22,989 nt of DNA. Source: JAEUMW01 sp039807745. GTDB taxonomy: Bacteria > Pseudomonadota > Gammaproteobacteria > Burkholderiales > JAEUMW01. Positions 7,634 through 15,602 of this stretch are shown piece by piece. The notes below the pieces were generated by a model. That model made no database searches and had not been told where the DNA came from. It was given only the letters and a program-made list of their open reading frames with translations. The DNA lies in the NCBI GenBank assembly GCA_039807745.1, contig JBDHRV010000048.1, forward strand, positions 1 to 22,989, read 5' to 3'. A program made the position numbers and the translations under genes. Position 1 is the stretch's first letter, and each line of letters opens with the position of its first letter.

Positions 7634-9897
7634 CAGCACTCCTGCGGCACGGTGGGCACCGGCACGATACGGCGGCCGCCGGTGCCGGTCGCGGGGCGCT
7701 GGCCGCGCAAGTCGTCCAGCGGTGCGGCGCTGCCGATTTCCACCGCGAGGCCGGCAATGCGCGGCAGTTGCAGGCCGCGCATCGTCACCTCGACGTCGAC
7801 CCCGCCTTCGGCGCCGCGCGCAAGAAGTATCTCGTTGACCTTGAGCACGCCCGGCTCGCGGCTTACCTCGGCCATCAGCTCCAGCTTGTTGACCGCCTTG
7901 CGCAGCGGCCAGCCCGACTCCATGCCGGGATACGCGAGCGCGCTGGCTTCCTCTGCGGCAGCGCGCTCGACGTCGCGTGCGGGCGCCAGGTATTCGATCA
8001 GGCGCCGCTTGACGCGATCACGCACATCGGGCGTGGCGAAGCCGCCGGCCACGGTGATGCCGAGCGACAGCCAGAGCGGCACGTAGTCGGGTCCCCGCAG
8101 CACCAGTTCGGTGGTGACCAGGCGGCGCGGATCGAGGTGGCGGCACAGCGCATCGAGAAAGGCGCGGTCGGGGGATGGCGCGTCGGGTTGACGCGGGTCG
8201 CGGCGCGGCACCAGCATCAAAGTGACCACGCCGGGCGCGTCGCCCGGCTCACTGGCGCCGAGATCGGGGTGGTAGGCAGCCAGCACTTCGACGCGTGCGA
8301 TGTCGATGCCCGGCGTGCGGCGCGCGATCTCTGCAAAATCATCCGCGGTGACGAGGCGATCGCGATGGCGGATGAAGCTGCTGACCCGCTTCTCGCCGCT
8401 CGCCGCCGTCTCGGCATCGGCGCCGCCCCACGCCGGCAGCGGGTTGTCGGGCTTGATGCCGGGAGGCAGCGCCGGTCCGCTGGCAATGGCGCCCGGCGGC
8501 ACGTTGCCGCGTGCGCCGTCGCAGGTGTCGTAGTGGGCGACGAGCCGCGCACCGGGCGGCGGGCGGCGGCCGCGCAGACCGTCGCCGAAGCGCAGGAGGC
8601 CCGCCTCGGCATCGACGACGAACACGTCGCTCGGCCGCGGGTCGTCCCAGACCTGGCCGGGCGCGCGTTGGGGATCGAGCGTGCGCACCTCGGCTCCGGC
8701 GGCCATGAGGTCGTCGATCTCGCTCCAGCGCTGTATCTGGCCGGCCTGCAACAGGTCGAGCCGCACCGAACCGGGCACCAGACCGGAGCGCGCGAGCCTG
8801 AACACCTGGTCGGGACGGCCATCCCCTTCGCCCAGCAACTCGTTGCCGACCGCGATGCGTTGCTCCACCGCGACCGCGTTGACGCCGGCCCACAGGAAGC
8901 GGGCACGCGCAGCCGACGAAGGCACGACCCGCAGCCAGGTCAGCACCCGATCGGCAATCGCGGAGTCTTCGATCGCCGGCGGAAAATCGCCTACGCCGGC
9001 CTCGAGCGGATCGAGCGCGCCCCACGTGTCGATCTGCTCCTTGGCCGGCAGCGCGATCTCCACCACACCCGGACCGGCCAGCACGTCGTCGCCGCTGCGC
9101 GCCGGACGCAGCTGGTAGCTCGCTTGCGGTCGCCCCTCCGCGGTGGTCGAGCCGAGCACCGGCATCTCGTAGCGGATGAGCGCTGCGGTTTCGCCGCCGG
9201 CAGCACCCTGACCACGCGCCCCCAGCGTCCTGGGCACGTCGTCGACGTAGGGCATCAGGCCGAGGCTCAGCGTGCGTCCGGCCAACTGCGCGCGCACGTC
9301 CTCGGCGGCGGCGCGCGCGGGCGCGAGCAGCGCCAGCCACAGAACGCCGTCCACGGTCTCGCTCGTGAGGTCCACGCGCTGGCGCGCATCGAGCGCGCGC
9401 GTTTCGTACATCGTGAGCTCGGCGCCGGGATCCTCCGCCTGGGCAGCGGAATAGAGCAGGCGGTAGTAGGCGGTGTCCGCATCGCTCGGCGACACGCGAA
9501 ACTTGACGTAGGCGCGGCCCTCGACCGGCAGCACGTCGACCGCCGCCGCGGTGCGAAACGCGACCTCGCCGGCGCGCAGCTCGGTGCCGGCGGCCAGGGT
9601 CTCGGTGCGCGGCTCGCTGCGCGTGCTGCTGAACACGACCAGGCCGCGTGCGGGCGTGGCCGCGGCGAGCGGCAAACCCAACAGGCGCAGGAACTTGAGA
9701 CGGCTCACCTCCGGCACGCGGTTGGCGCGGTAGAGCAGGCTCTCGGTGAGAAAGGCGAAGAGCTCGACCAAGGTGACGCCGGGATCGCTTTCGCCGAGCT
9801 GGGTCCATTCCGGCGTGTGCACCGGCACGCGGGCGAGCGCGTCGCGGACCAGGTCCTGGAAGCGGCGGTCGTCGATCGAGGGTGGCGTAATGGGCAT
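7633..9897 (-). CDS. Baseplate wedge protein, J / gp47-like family, Pvc11-like (754 aa)
   Basis: Core baseplate wedge component (Afp11/Pvc11, T4 gp6 role) that joins the sheath/tube base to the outer ring. The N-terminus has the family signature: DDRRFQDLVRDAL, then HTPEWTQLGESDPGVTLVELFAFLTESLLYRANRVPE. This matches the putative baseplate assembly protein family. Central beta-rich domains include GDGLRGRRPPPGARL near the middle, a phrase typical of these wedge proteins. The C-terminal third contains RRTPGIDIARVEVLAAYHP and a final alpha/beta region ending in a Pro/Thr tail. The ATG at 9897 is 19 bases after the gp25-like stop. Its Shine-Dalgarno is weak (an AAGGA lies rather far upstream). 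Length is within the usual range for eCIS members. Confidence 0.9.
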   Translation of the reverse strand: MPITPPSIDDRRFQDLVRDALARVPVHTPEWTQLGESDPGVTLVELFAFLTESLLYRANRVPEVSRLKFLRLLGLPLAAATPARGLVVFSSTRSEPRTETLAAGTELRAGEVAFRTAAAVDVLPVEGRAYVKFRVSPSDADTAYYRLLYSAAQAEDPGAELTMYETRALDARQRVDLTSETVDGVLWLALLAPARAAAEDVRAQLAGRTLSLGLMPYVDDVPRTLGARGQGAAGGETAALIRYEMPVLGSTTAEGRPQASYQLRPARSGDDVLAGPGVVEIALPAKEQIDTWGALDPLEAGVGDFPPAIEDSAIADRVLTWLRVVPSSAARARFLWAGVNAVAVEQRIAVGNELLGEGDGRPDQVFRLARSGLVPGSVRLDLLQAGQIQRWSEIDDLMAAGAEVRTLDPQRAPGQVWDDPRPSDVFVVDAEAGLLRFGDGLRGRRPPPGARLVAHYDTCDGARGNVPPGAIASGPALPPGIKPDNPLPAWGGADAETAASGEKRVSSFIRHRDRLVTADDFAEIARRTPGIDIARVEVLAAYHPDLGASEPGDAPGVVTLMLVPRRDPRQPDAPSPDRAFLDALCRHLDPRRLVTTELVLRGPDYVPLWLSLGITVAGGFATPDVRDRVKRRLIEYLAPARDVERAAAEEASALAYPGMESGWPLRKAVNKLELMAEVSREPGVLKVNEILLARGAEGGVDVEVTMRGLQLPRIAGLAVEIGSAAPLDDLRGQRPATGTGGRRIVPVPTVPQEC
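7639..7643 (-). promoter_or_regulatory. Shine-Dalgarno deciding the start at 7633
   Basis: AGGAG on the minus strand is 5 bases before the ATG at 7633 and overlaps the alternative GTG at 7639. This makes the ATG the likelier start of the Pvc12-like gene. Confidence 0.6.
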
Positions 9898-9916
9898 GGC
9901 GTGCGCGCGCTGTCCT

Positions 9917-10318
9917 TCAGGCGGTGCCGCCCGCCACCGGCACCGCGAGCGAAACGCGCTCGAGCGACTGCGTGGCGACCAGGCGGAAGGTGATGGTCGC
10001 GATCGCTGCTTGCGGGTCGCCGGCGTCGGCCCGTACGTCCACCCCCTCGACGCGGACGCGCGGCTCCCAGCGCGCCAGTGCGTCCTTGATGCGCTCGGCG
10101 ATCAGCGCGTGCGTGGCCACGATGTTGGGCTCGAACAGGAAGCGGCCCAGCCCCGCGCCGAATGGCTGCAAGCGCAGGCGTTCGCCGGGCTCGGTCATCA
10201 GCACGATGCGTATCGACTCGCGAATGTTCTCTTCACCCGCCGACCAGGCGATGCGGCCGTCGGGCCCCACGCGCGGCGGGAATGCCATGCCCTGTCCGTA
10301 GACGCGTGCGCTGTCCAC
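9917..10318 (-). CDS. gp25-like baseplate protein, Pvc9-like (133 aa)
   Basis: GPW/gp25-family baseplate wedge protein, thought to nucleate sheath assembly on the baseplate in phage T4, T6SS (TssE) and eCIS. The order of features fits the family: GQGMAFPPRVGPDGRIAWS, then the helix ENIRESIRIVLMTEPGER, then LRLQPFGAGL and FEPN, then an AERIKDALARWEPRV helix and beta-strands to the end. The EPGER-LRLQPFGAGL phrase is the family hallmark. It starts with GTG at 10318, one base after the preceding TGA, with AGGAAGG just upstream. Its place directly before the J-like wedge gene matches Afp/PVC order. Confidence 0.93.
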   Translation of the reverse strand: MDSARVYGQGMAFPPRVGPDGRIAWSAGEENIRESIRIVLMTEPGERLRLQPFGAGLGRFLFEPNIVATHALIAERIKDALARWEPRVRVEGVDVRADAGDPQAAIATITFRLVATQSLERVSLAVPVAGGTA

Positions 10319-10319
10319 G

Positions 10320-12398
10320 TCAATCCTTCCTGCCCTTGAAGCCGGGCAGCGGGAAGCACACGACGAACAACGGCAGCCAGCGGAAGATGAAGTCGAGCAG
10401 GGCGACGATGATCATCAACAGGATCAGCGCGCAGATCGTGATGATCGGGATCGACAGCGAGCACATCACGCCGAGCTCGAGGCCGCCCTGCTTGCACGGT
10501 CCCTTGTCGGGCACCTGGAGGTCCTTGTGAAACGGCCACGGCAGCACGCTCAACACGAGATCACCGAGCGTGATGCCCTTGAAGCGGTCGATGTGGCCGC
10601 ACAGCATGTCCGACATCATGAACACCGCATTCTTGTCGAACTTGCGCAGACCCGCGGGACTGACATCGACCGGCAGACCGATGCGGATCGGCCGCGCGGG
10701 GGCGTCGGGATCGAAGAAACCGGCCATCTGGAACGGCACCGTCGCGCGGCTGACGATGGGCCCTTCGAAGGGCTCGCAGTCCGGGCGCTCATGGACCAGA
10801 CGCATCACGTACCAGGCCTCGCGCATGTCGGCGGGCTGCAGGCTCGCGAGCGTCGGTTCGGGCAGCTTATCGGTTGCGCGCGGCGTGGCGTCGAGCACCG
10901 GCCGCAGGCGATCCGCGAGCGTGTCGATGAGCGCGACGATGCGCTCGGACAGGTAGTCGGTGGTCGTCGGCACGAAGCCGGGCGGCTCGGGTGGCGCGAG
11001 GATGCCGAACCAAGGATCGGCGAACAGGAACAGGAACCCAGGCCATCCGGCGGGCTGACCGCTGTCGGTGAGCTCGAGCTGCCCGCTCACCGCTTCGAGC
11101 GCCGCCTCGAACGACTGTCCGTCGATGCTTGCGTTATGCGCGCGGCGCACTGCCTCCAGCAGGTTGATCACAACGTTGCCGGCGTAGCCGCTGCACTGGT
11201 CGGCTAGGCTCACCGCGTTGGCCGTGCCGGTGCTGGCCAGCGTGAGGCCGGTGCCGGCCATGTTGGCCGGCATGGCACAGGCGTTCAGCGCTTCGTAGAA
11301 GTCGCGCAGCACCGGGTCGGCGGGACGCACACCGGGCAGCACATGGTCGGTCCAGAGGCTGGGCAGTTGGTCGCGCAGGAACAGCATGAGATCGAGCAAC
11401 AGGTACCACGAGGCGGTCTGCAGGCGCGAGCGCTCGTCGCGCAGCGCTGCGGCGTCCGGCTTCGAGCTGTCGTAGCCGTCGCCCTGCTTGGGGAAGATGC
11501 GCTCGAGCCGCGCGGCGCGCAGCGCATTCAAGTCGTCGGGGTCCTTGCCGACCTCGCCGTTGCGCATTGCCGTGGCGACCATTGCCTTCCACGGTCCGAG
11601 CACCTGCATCTGGAACATCACTAGGCGCGCATCCGGCTCGACCGCGTTGCCGTCCGTGGCGTCCGGCTTGCGACCGCCCTGGTAGCTCTCGCGCCGCCCC
11701 ACCGGCACGCTGCCGATGTATAAGCGCCGCGGCTGCCCGCTCGCTTCGGCGTAACTGGCCGGGAACATGGCCAGCCGCTCCTCGGCTTCGAGCGTCCGGG
11801 CGCTCGCCGCGTCCGACCCCGCAGCGCCCACCTTGCGCCATTCACCGCTCTTGCCGGCCAGCACCCAGGCGTATTCGTGCCAGGCCGAAAGATCCTTCGG
11901 CACCGGCACCGGCAGCGGCTGGCCGGCCGGGACCGGCGTCGTCGGGAACAGCCGTCGGACGACGAAGCTCACCTTTTGTCGCGCGGCGTCGATCGCCCGA
12001 TCGGGCAGTCCCGGCGTCTGGCAAACCAGCGACGCGGCGACCAGGTAATGGCGCTGGTGCGCCGGCTGATAGAGCTTGAGCGGCTTCGGCGCCACGACCG
12101 CCGGGGCGCCGGCCCTGGCGCGTGCGCGGCGCAGCAAGGGCAGCAGCCGCGAGGGCTTGCGCTCCAGCCACGCGCTCGGATCGCTCGCCGGCGCGCCCAT
12201 CGGTTCGCGCCAGGTCTCGGGCTGCGCGGCGTAAGCGGGCAACGCGCCGGGGTCGCGCTCGAGCGTGGCGAGCAGTTCCTCGATGAATTCATCGCTGGCG
12301 AAGCGCAGGATCTGCGGTCGCGAGATCGCGGTGTGCGTATCGGGGCTGTCCGGCCGCCAGAACGGCTGCGGTGCGGTGAAGGCGAGGGGATGCGTCAT
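10320..12398 (-). CDS. CIS-associated protein of unknown function with hydrophobic C-terminus (692 aa)
   Basis: I recognise a type of protein seen in some eCIS loci but not a named domain. The N-terminal part contains KLYQPAHQRHYLVAASLVC and a helical region. Residues about 560-620 hold VPFQMAGFFDPDAPARPIRI, KFDKNAVFMMSDML and ITLGDLVLSVLPWPFH. Residues about 640-687 are strikingly hydrophobic: IPIITICALILLMIIVALL, then FRWLPLFVVCFPLPG, ending in the basic GFKGRKD. This predicts one or two membrane helices. The gene lies between the spike and gp25-like genes, near the place occupied by the PAAR tip gene in Afp/PVC clusters, but I see no PAAR motif. A membrane anchor or a membrane-contacting baseplate part is a reasonable inference. 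It starts 4 bases after the spike gene stop. Confidence 0.7.
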   Translation of the reverse strand: MTHPLAFTAPQPFWRPDSPDTHTAISRPQILRFASDEFIEELLATLERDPGALPAYAAQPETWREPMGAPASDPSAWLERKPSRLLPLLRRARARAGAPAVVAPKPLKLYQPAHQRHYLVAASLVCQTPGLPDRAIDAARQKVSFVVRRLFPTTPVPAGQPLPVPVPKDLSAWHEYAWVLAGKSGEWRKVGAAGSDAASARTLEAEERLAMFPASYAEASGQPRRLYIGSVPVGRRESYQGGRKPDATDGNAVEPDARLVMFQMQVLGPWKAMVATAMRNGEVGKDPDDLNALRAARLERIFPKQGDGYDSSKPDAAALRDERSRLQTASWYLLLDLMLFLRDQLPSLWTDHVLPGVRPADPVLRDFYEALNACAMPANMAGTGLTLASTGTANAVSLADQCSGYAGNVVINLLEAVRRAHNASIDGQSFEAALEAVSGQLELTDSGQPAGWPGFLFLFADPWFGILAPPEPPGFVPTTTDYLSERIVALIDTLADRLRPVLDATPRATDKLPEPTLASLQPADMREAWYVMRLVHERPDCEPFEGPIVSRATVPFQMAGFFDPDAPARPIRIGLPVDVSPAGLRKFDKNAVFMMSDMLCGHIDRFKGITLGDLVLSVLPWPFHKDLQVPDKGPCKQGGLELGVMCSLSIPIITICALILLMIIVALLDFIFRWLPLFVVCFPLPGFKGRKD

Positions 12399-12402
12399 GG
12401 GT

Positions 12403-13125
12403 TCACCAGATGTTTCCGGCGCCGGGTGTGTACGAGGCGCTGATGATGCTGTTGCAGATCACCGTGTCGGCCTTCACGACCCCGGAGAACTTCGACATGC
12501 CGGCGTCCACCGTGACCATGCTCGCCGACACCGCGACCTGGCTCGCCTGCACCGTGACCTTCGCCGACGCATTGATCGTGATGCCGGCGCTTTCGAGCTT
12601 GATCGAGTTGCCGTTCGAATCCTCGATGAGCACCGCGCCCGGCCCGTCCTTCAGCGTGATCTTCTGTCCGCCCGGCGTCTCGAGGATCAGCTTCTCCTGC
12701 CCGTCCTGGTCGTCCAGCGTGAGCTTCACACCGTTGCGCGAGCGGATGAGCTTCCTGTAGTTGTTGCCGGCGCCATCCATCGATTCGGGCGGCTTGTCCT
12801 GCCCGTTCCACAAGGCGCCGATGACGTACGGCCGCCGCGGATCGCCGGCCTCGAATGCGACGAGCACCTCGTCGTCCACGTCGGGGATGAACCAGCTGCC
12901 GCGGTTGTTGCCGCCCATCAGCGTCGCGAGTCGCGCCCACAGCTCGCAGGCGGCGCCGCCGCTGTCGGGCGACCAGGGCAGCTTGACCTTCACCCGGCCT
13001 TGCGCGTCGGGATCCTTGATGTCGACCACCAGCGCCGGGTACACGCCGTGCCACAGCCCGCCCCAGCCTGCGGGGACGCGCGCGGCGAGCAATGCTTCGA
13101 GCATCGGGCGTTCGGCCGTGATCAC
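12403..13125 (-). CDS. Spike protein, gp5/VgrG OB-fold, baseplate assembly protein V-like (240 aa)
   Basis: Central spike below the tube, corresponding to the C-terminal half of Pvc8/Afp8 or VgrG. Early residues give the OB-fold signature: WHGVYPALVVDIKDPDAQGR, VKVKLPWSPD, then WARLATLMGGNNRGSWFIPDVDDEVLVAFEAGDPRRPYVIGALWNG. Next comes a region of short beta repeats (VKLTLDD, EKLILETPGGQKITLKD, VLIEDSNGNSIKLES, ITINASAKVTVQAS), typical of the gp5 needle helix. The GTG at 13125 is chosen because GGGAG at 13134-13138 is 8 bases upstream and it follows the previous stop by one base. An ATG at 13104 (233 aa) is the alternative. No PAAR extension is seen at the C-terminus, which ends GAGNIW. Confidence 0.88.
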   Translation of the reverse strand: MITAERPMLEALLAARVPAGWGGLWHGVYPALVVDIKDPDAQGRVKVKLPWSPDSGGAACELWARLATLMGGNNRGSWFIPDVDDEVLVAFEAGDPRRPYVIGALWNGQDKPPESMDGAGNNYRKLIRSRNGVKLTLDDQDGQEKLILETPGGQKITLKDGPGAVLIEDSNGNSIKLESAGITINASAKVTVQASQVAVSASMVTVDAGMSKFSGVVKADTVICNSIISASYTPGAGNIW

Positions 13126-13126
13126 C

Positions 13127-14194
13127 TCAGGCTCTCCCGATCCACGGCCGCTCCACCACGAATTCGGTCCACAGACCTTGCGCGGCATCGAAGCGGTGGC
13201 ATACCTCGACCACGTCGTAGCTGCCCGAGAACAACGGCCCCAGCCCGCTGAGCGTGATGCGCTTGCCGACGTGGATGCGCGCGTCGGCATCGGCCACGCC
13301 GCGCCCGCGCAGGAAACGGCGGGCGCTCGCGCGCAGATGCGCCTCGGCCCAACCGCGCGCCGTGCCTTCGTCGAACGGGACGGCGTGTGCGACGGTGTCC
13401 TTGCGCTCGCCCAGTGCCTGGCGCAGCACGTCCGGACCGCTGCTGCCGCCGCTCGCCTCGCTCGCGATCGCGGCGGCCGACGCCTCCGAGGTGATCGCAC
13501 GCTTGGAGGCGACGTCCCAGCCGGTGCAACTTACCGCCGTGCGCTGGTGCGCCAGGTCGGCAGATACCTCGAAGCGGCGCAAGCGTGCGCCGTGCACGAG
13601 CTCCAGTTGCGCCTCGGTGCGCGAGGCGCGGCTCACTGCATGGAGGGTCTTGCCTTCGAGCCAGAGGTCGGCGTCCGCGGCGAGCGCGCGGCTGCGCACG
13701 AACGCGAGGTCGCTCTGGTTGATCTGCGTCACGACCGCCTGGGCGGCGCCGCTCAGGCTGAGATCGGGCGTCAGGCCGTGGTCGCCGGCCACCCGGCGCA
13801 GGATGTCGCTGTCGCTCGCGCGTTCGAAGACGCGCGTGCGGCGTGTCATGCGCAGATCCTGCAGGCGGTCTTCGGCACGCACCACCAGCGTGGGCGGCGC
13901 GAGCGCCGGAAAACGGCCGTCCAGCGCCATCACCCGGCCGTCGAAGATGGTGGCGCTACCGATGCGCACGACGAAGTCGCGGCCGAACTCGAGGGTGCGC
14001 CGGTCGAACCAGGTAAAGCCAACCGCGCCTTCGTGCTCGCCCCAGTTGCTGAACTCGGCTTCGCAGTGGGCAAGGCCGACCTCGTTCTCGCCGCACGCGA
14101 GGCGTACGAGCCCCGCATCGAGCTTGGGCTGATCCTCGCCCCCGACCGTGAAGGCGGGGCGGGCGGAGGCGAGAGCGCTGCGGCCGGCGTCCAC
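13127..14194 (-). CDS. Hub protein, phage late control D / gp27-like (355 aa)
   Basis: Forms the trimeric hub linking tube and spike, equivalent to the N-terminal half of Pvc8/VgrG. Seen in sequence: RPAFTVGGEDQPKLDAGLVRL at the N-terminus; a beta-rich domain with EAEFSNWGE and FGRDFVVRIG; then DILRRVAGDHGL and QINQSDLAFVRSRALAADAD, the conserved late control D/VgrG segment; then SGLGPLFSGSYDVVEVCHRFD near the end. The start is GTG at 14194, immediately after the TGA of the small upstream gene, with GGAG at 14202-14205 seven bases ahead. The separate gene for the OB spike follows one base later, so the VgrG-like protein is split into two cistrons. Confidence 0.88.
   Translation of the reverse strand: MDAGRSALASARPAFTVGGEDQPKLDAGLVRLACGENEVGLAHCEAEFSNWGEHEGAVGFTWFDRRTLEFGRDFVVRIGSATIFDGRVMALDGRFPALAPPTLVVRAEDRLQDLRMTRRTRVFERASDSDILRRVAGDHGLTPDLSLSGAAQAVVTQINQSDLAFVRSRALAADADLWLEGKTLHAVSRASRTEAQLELVHGARLRRFEVSADLAHQRTAVSCTGWDVASKRAITSEASAAAIASEASGGSSGPDVLRQALGERKDTVAHAVPFDEGTARGWAEAHLRASARRFLRGRGVADADARIHVGKRITLSGLGPLFSGSYDVVEVCHRFDAAQGLWTEFVVERPWIGRA
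13134..13138 (-). promoter_or_regulatory. Shine-Dalgarno supporting GTG start at 13125
   Basis: GGGAG on the minus strand lies inside the 3' end of the gp27-like gene, 8 bases before GTG 13125. It favours the GTG start over ATG 13104 and suggests coupled translation of the two spike halves. Confidence 0.5.
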
Positions 14195-14365
14195 TCAGTG
14201 GCTCCAGCGGCGCAGTTGCCGTTCGGCCAGCTCGGCCAGCGCACGGCGCAGATCCTCGGGGTCCGGCAGCGTTTGCGCGGGCGTTGGCGAACTCATCGGC
14301 GCGCTGCCGCGCGCCTCGGCGGGCGCCGTATCCACCACTTCGAACTCGTTGATGACGACGGGCAT
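14195..14365 (-). CDS. Small CIS protein, DUF5908-like / Pvc6-like (56 aa)
   Basis: A tiny protein beginning MPVVINEFEVVDTAP. This resembles the start of the DUF5908 small proteins found beside LysM and VgrG genes in eCIS loci (Pvc6-type). The middle is Pro/Ser/Ala-rich. The C-terminus has an amphipathic helix, LRRALAELAERQLRRWSH. It probably acts in hub/spike assembly, but no experimental role is certain. The start is fixed by GAGG six bases before ATG 14365 and a 13-base gap after the LysM gene; upstream in-frame starts would lie inside that gene. The stop is directly followed by the GTG of the hub gene. Confidence 0.72.
   Translation of the reverse strand: MPVVINEFEVVDTAPAEARGSAPMSSPTPAQTLPDPEDLRRALAELAERQLRRWSH
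14202..14205 (-). promoter_or_regulatory. Shine-Dalgarno supporting GTG start at 14194
   Basis: GGAG on the minus strand is within the last codons of the 56-aa gene, 7 bases before GTG 14194. It supports the unusual start codon and the zero-gap arrangement TGA-GTG. Confidence 0.5.
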
Positions 14366-14378
14366 CGTGGTCCTCGCT

Positions 14379-15143
14379 TCAGAACGGCAGGCGCGGTGCC
14401 TGCAACGACAAATCCAGCAACTGGCCGGGCACCAGCTGGCGCGGATTCTCGATACCATTGGCGGCCGCGACGCTTTGCCAATCCAAGCCCGCAGCACCCG
14501 CTGCACCGGCCAGTCCCTGCAAGGTGCTGCCGGCCGCCGCCGGCGTCAGCGACGAGGTGCCGGGTGCACGCGGCCGGCCTGGAATGCGCCCCGAGCCGCT
14601 GAACTTGGAGACGAGGATGGTCTGCTGCGACAGCGTCATCGAGATCGTGGCGCGCAGTGGTTTGCCCTCGGGCGAGAAGAAGTCGATCGTCTCCTCGATG
14701 CCGTCCACCAGACCCTTGAACAGGAACGAGCCCCACGAGAAGCGCACCCCCGGCGGCAGGAACTTGGTGGGGTCGGACTTCGCTTCCTTGGGCGTGATGA
14801 AGTAGATGACCTCCTGCGTGAGGCGCCGCACGTCGTCCACGCGGTCCTCGCCCTCGCCCACGGCGTTCACGTCGAACCAGAGCTGCACGGCGAGCTTGGT
14901 GGTTCCGGCGCCGACGAACTGGCGCCCCTGGGTGCCCTGCGCCTGATCGGCCGAGCCGCCGCCCGAGCCACCTTCCGTACCCCCGGTGTTGCTGGTGGCG
15001 TTGTTCTGAATCTGGTTGGCGAACGTGAGCTTGAGCGATTCCGGGTTGAACTGAACCGTGACGCTCTTGCCGCCGCTCAGGTCGTTCTGGAGTTGCTCGT
15101 CGAGCTCGACCAACTGCGCCTTGGCGTTGTTCTGTTGCGGCAT
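14379..15143 (-). CDS. LysM-containing hub/tube-adaptor protein, Pvc7-like (254 aa)
   Basis: Baseplate hub protein connecting inner tube and spike, as Afp7/Pvc7 (T4 gp53-like LysM protein). The N-terminal domain has VTVQFNPESLKLTFANQIQ and, after a Gly/Ser/Gln-rich low-complexity linker at about 51-72, TTKLAVQLWFDVN, VRRLTQEVIYFI and PPGVRFSWGSFLFKGLVDGI, all characteristic of CIS tail-peptidoglycan-binding-type proteins. The C-terminal 45 residues (AGSTLQGLAG ... DWQSVAAANGIENPRQLVPGQ) form a LysM-like domain. In this family it serves as a structural module rather than for wall binding. The start at 15143 is 2 bases after the tube-2 stop, with GAGG upstream. Confidence 0.9.
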   Translation of the reverse strand: MPQQNNAKAQLVELDEQLQNDLSGGKSVTVQFNPESLKLTFANQIQNNATSNTGGTEGGSGGGSADQAQGTQGRQFVGAGTTKLAVQLWFDVNAVGEGEDRVDDVRRLTQEVIYFITPKEAKSDPTKFLPPGVRFSWGSFLFKGLVDGIEETIDFFSPEGKPLRATISMTLSQQTILVSKFSGSGRIPGRPRAPGTSSLTPAAAGSTLQGLAGAAGAAGLDWQSVAAANGIENPRQLVPGQLLDLSLQAPRLPF

Positions 15144-15145
15144 CG

Positions 15146-15601
15146 CTAACCACCTCGCTTGACGGTCAGACGCTCGTACGCGAGCTGCAGCTCTTCCACC
15201 GCGACGGCGCCGTCCTTGGCGTTGAGTGCGGGTACCTTGAGCTTGACCGGCAGGCAGCGCTGGAGCACGACGCGCGCGCGCTCTTGCGCGCCATCCGCAC
15301 CGAGCAGCACCACCTCGGCCTGGGCCCGCAGGCTGGGGTCGGCCACGCTGTCGCCCATCCACTTCCACAGCTCGAAGCTGGCCTCGGTCATGCCGCGCTT
15401 CAGCGTCAGCTGGCCATAGGTGGCGGGGCCGGCGAGGCGGATCTGGCGGTCGTTGCTGCCGCCTTCGCGGATGGTCTTGACCTCCATGCCCATCTCCAGC
15501 CCGTCGCACTCGGCGAACGAGGCGCTCACCAGCGGCGACGAGGCGCCATCGGGAACGATCTCCACGGCGAAGTTGAAGGCGGTGAACGGCACGGCCGGCA
15601 T
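15146..15601 (-). CDS. Second tail tube protein, Pvc5-like (151 aa)
   Basis: gp19-like inner tube protein, probably the tube initiator next to the hub, as Afp5/Pvc5. Seen: FTAFNFAVEIVPDG, then SASFAECDGLEMGMEVKTIREGGSNDRQIRL, then LTLKRGMTEASFELWKWMGD, and the terminal VAVEELQLAYERLTVKRGG. This final phrase is shared with the main tube gene (MEELVLAYERLEME). ATG at 15601 is chosen because it begins one base after the large sheath gene stop, with GAGG nine bases upstream. A longer start at 15646 would overlap that gene by 44 bases. Position directly before the LysM hub gene agrees with an adaptor-tube role. Confidence 0.92.
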   Translation of the reverse strand: MPAVPFTAFNFAVEIVPDGASSPLVSASFAECDGLEMGMEVKTIREGGSNDRQIRLAGPATYGQLTLKRGMTEASFELWKWMGDSVADPSLRAQAEVVLLGADGAQERARVVLQRCLPVKLKVPALNAKDGAVAVEELQLAYERLTVKRGG

Positions 15602-15602
15602 G

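Noticed and set aside
7207..9993. Very long plus-strand open frame (928 aa)
   Set aside because: It is antisense to the clear Pvc11/Pvc12-like genes, its product is Arg/Ala/Gly-rich low-complexity, and long antisense frames are expected in DNA this GC-rich.
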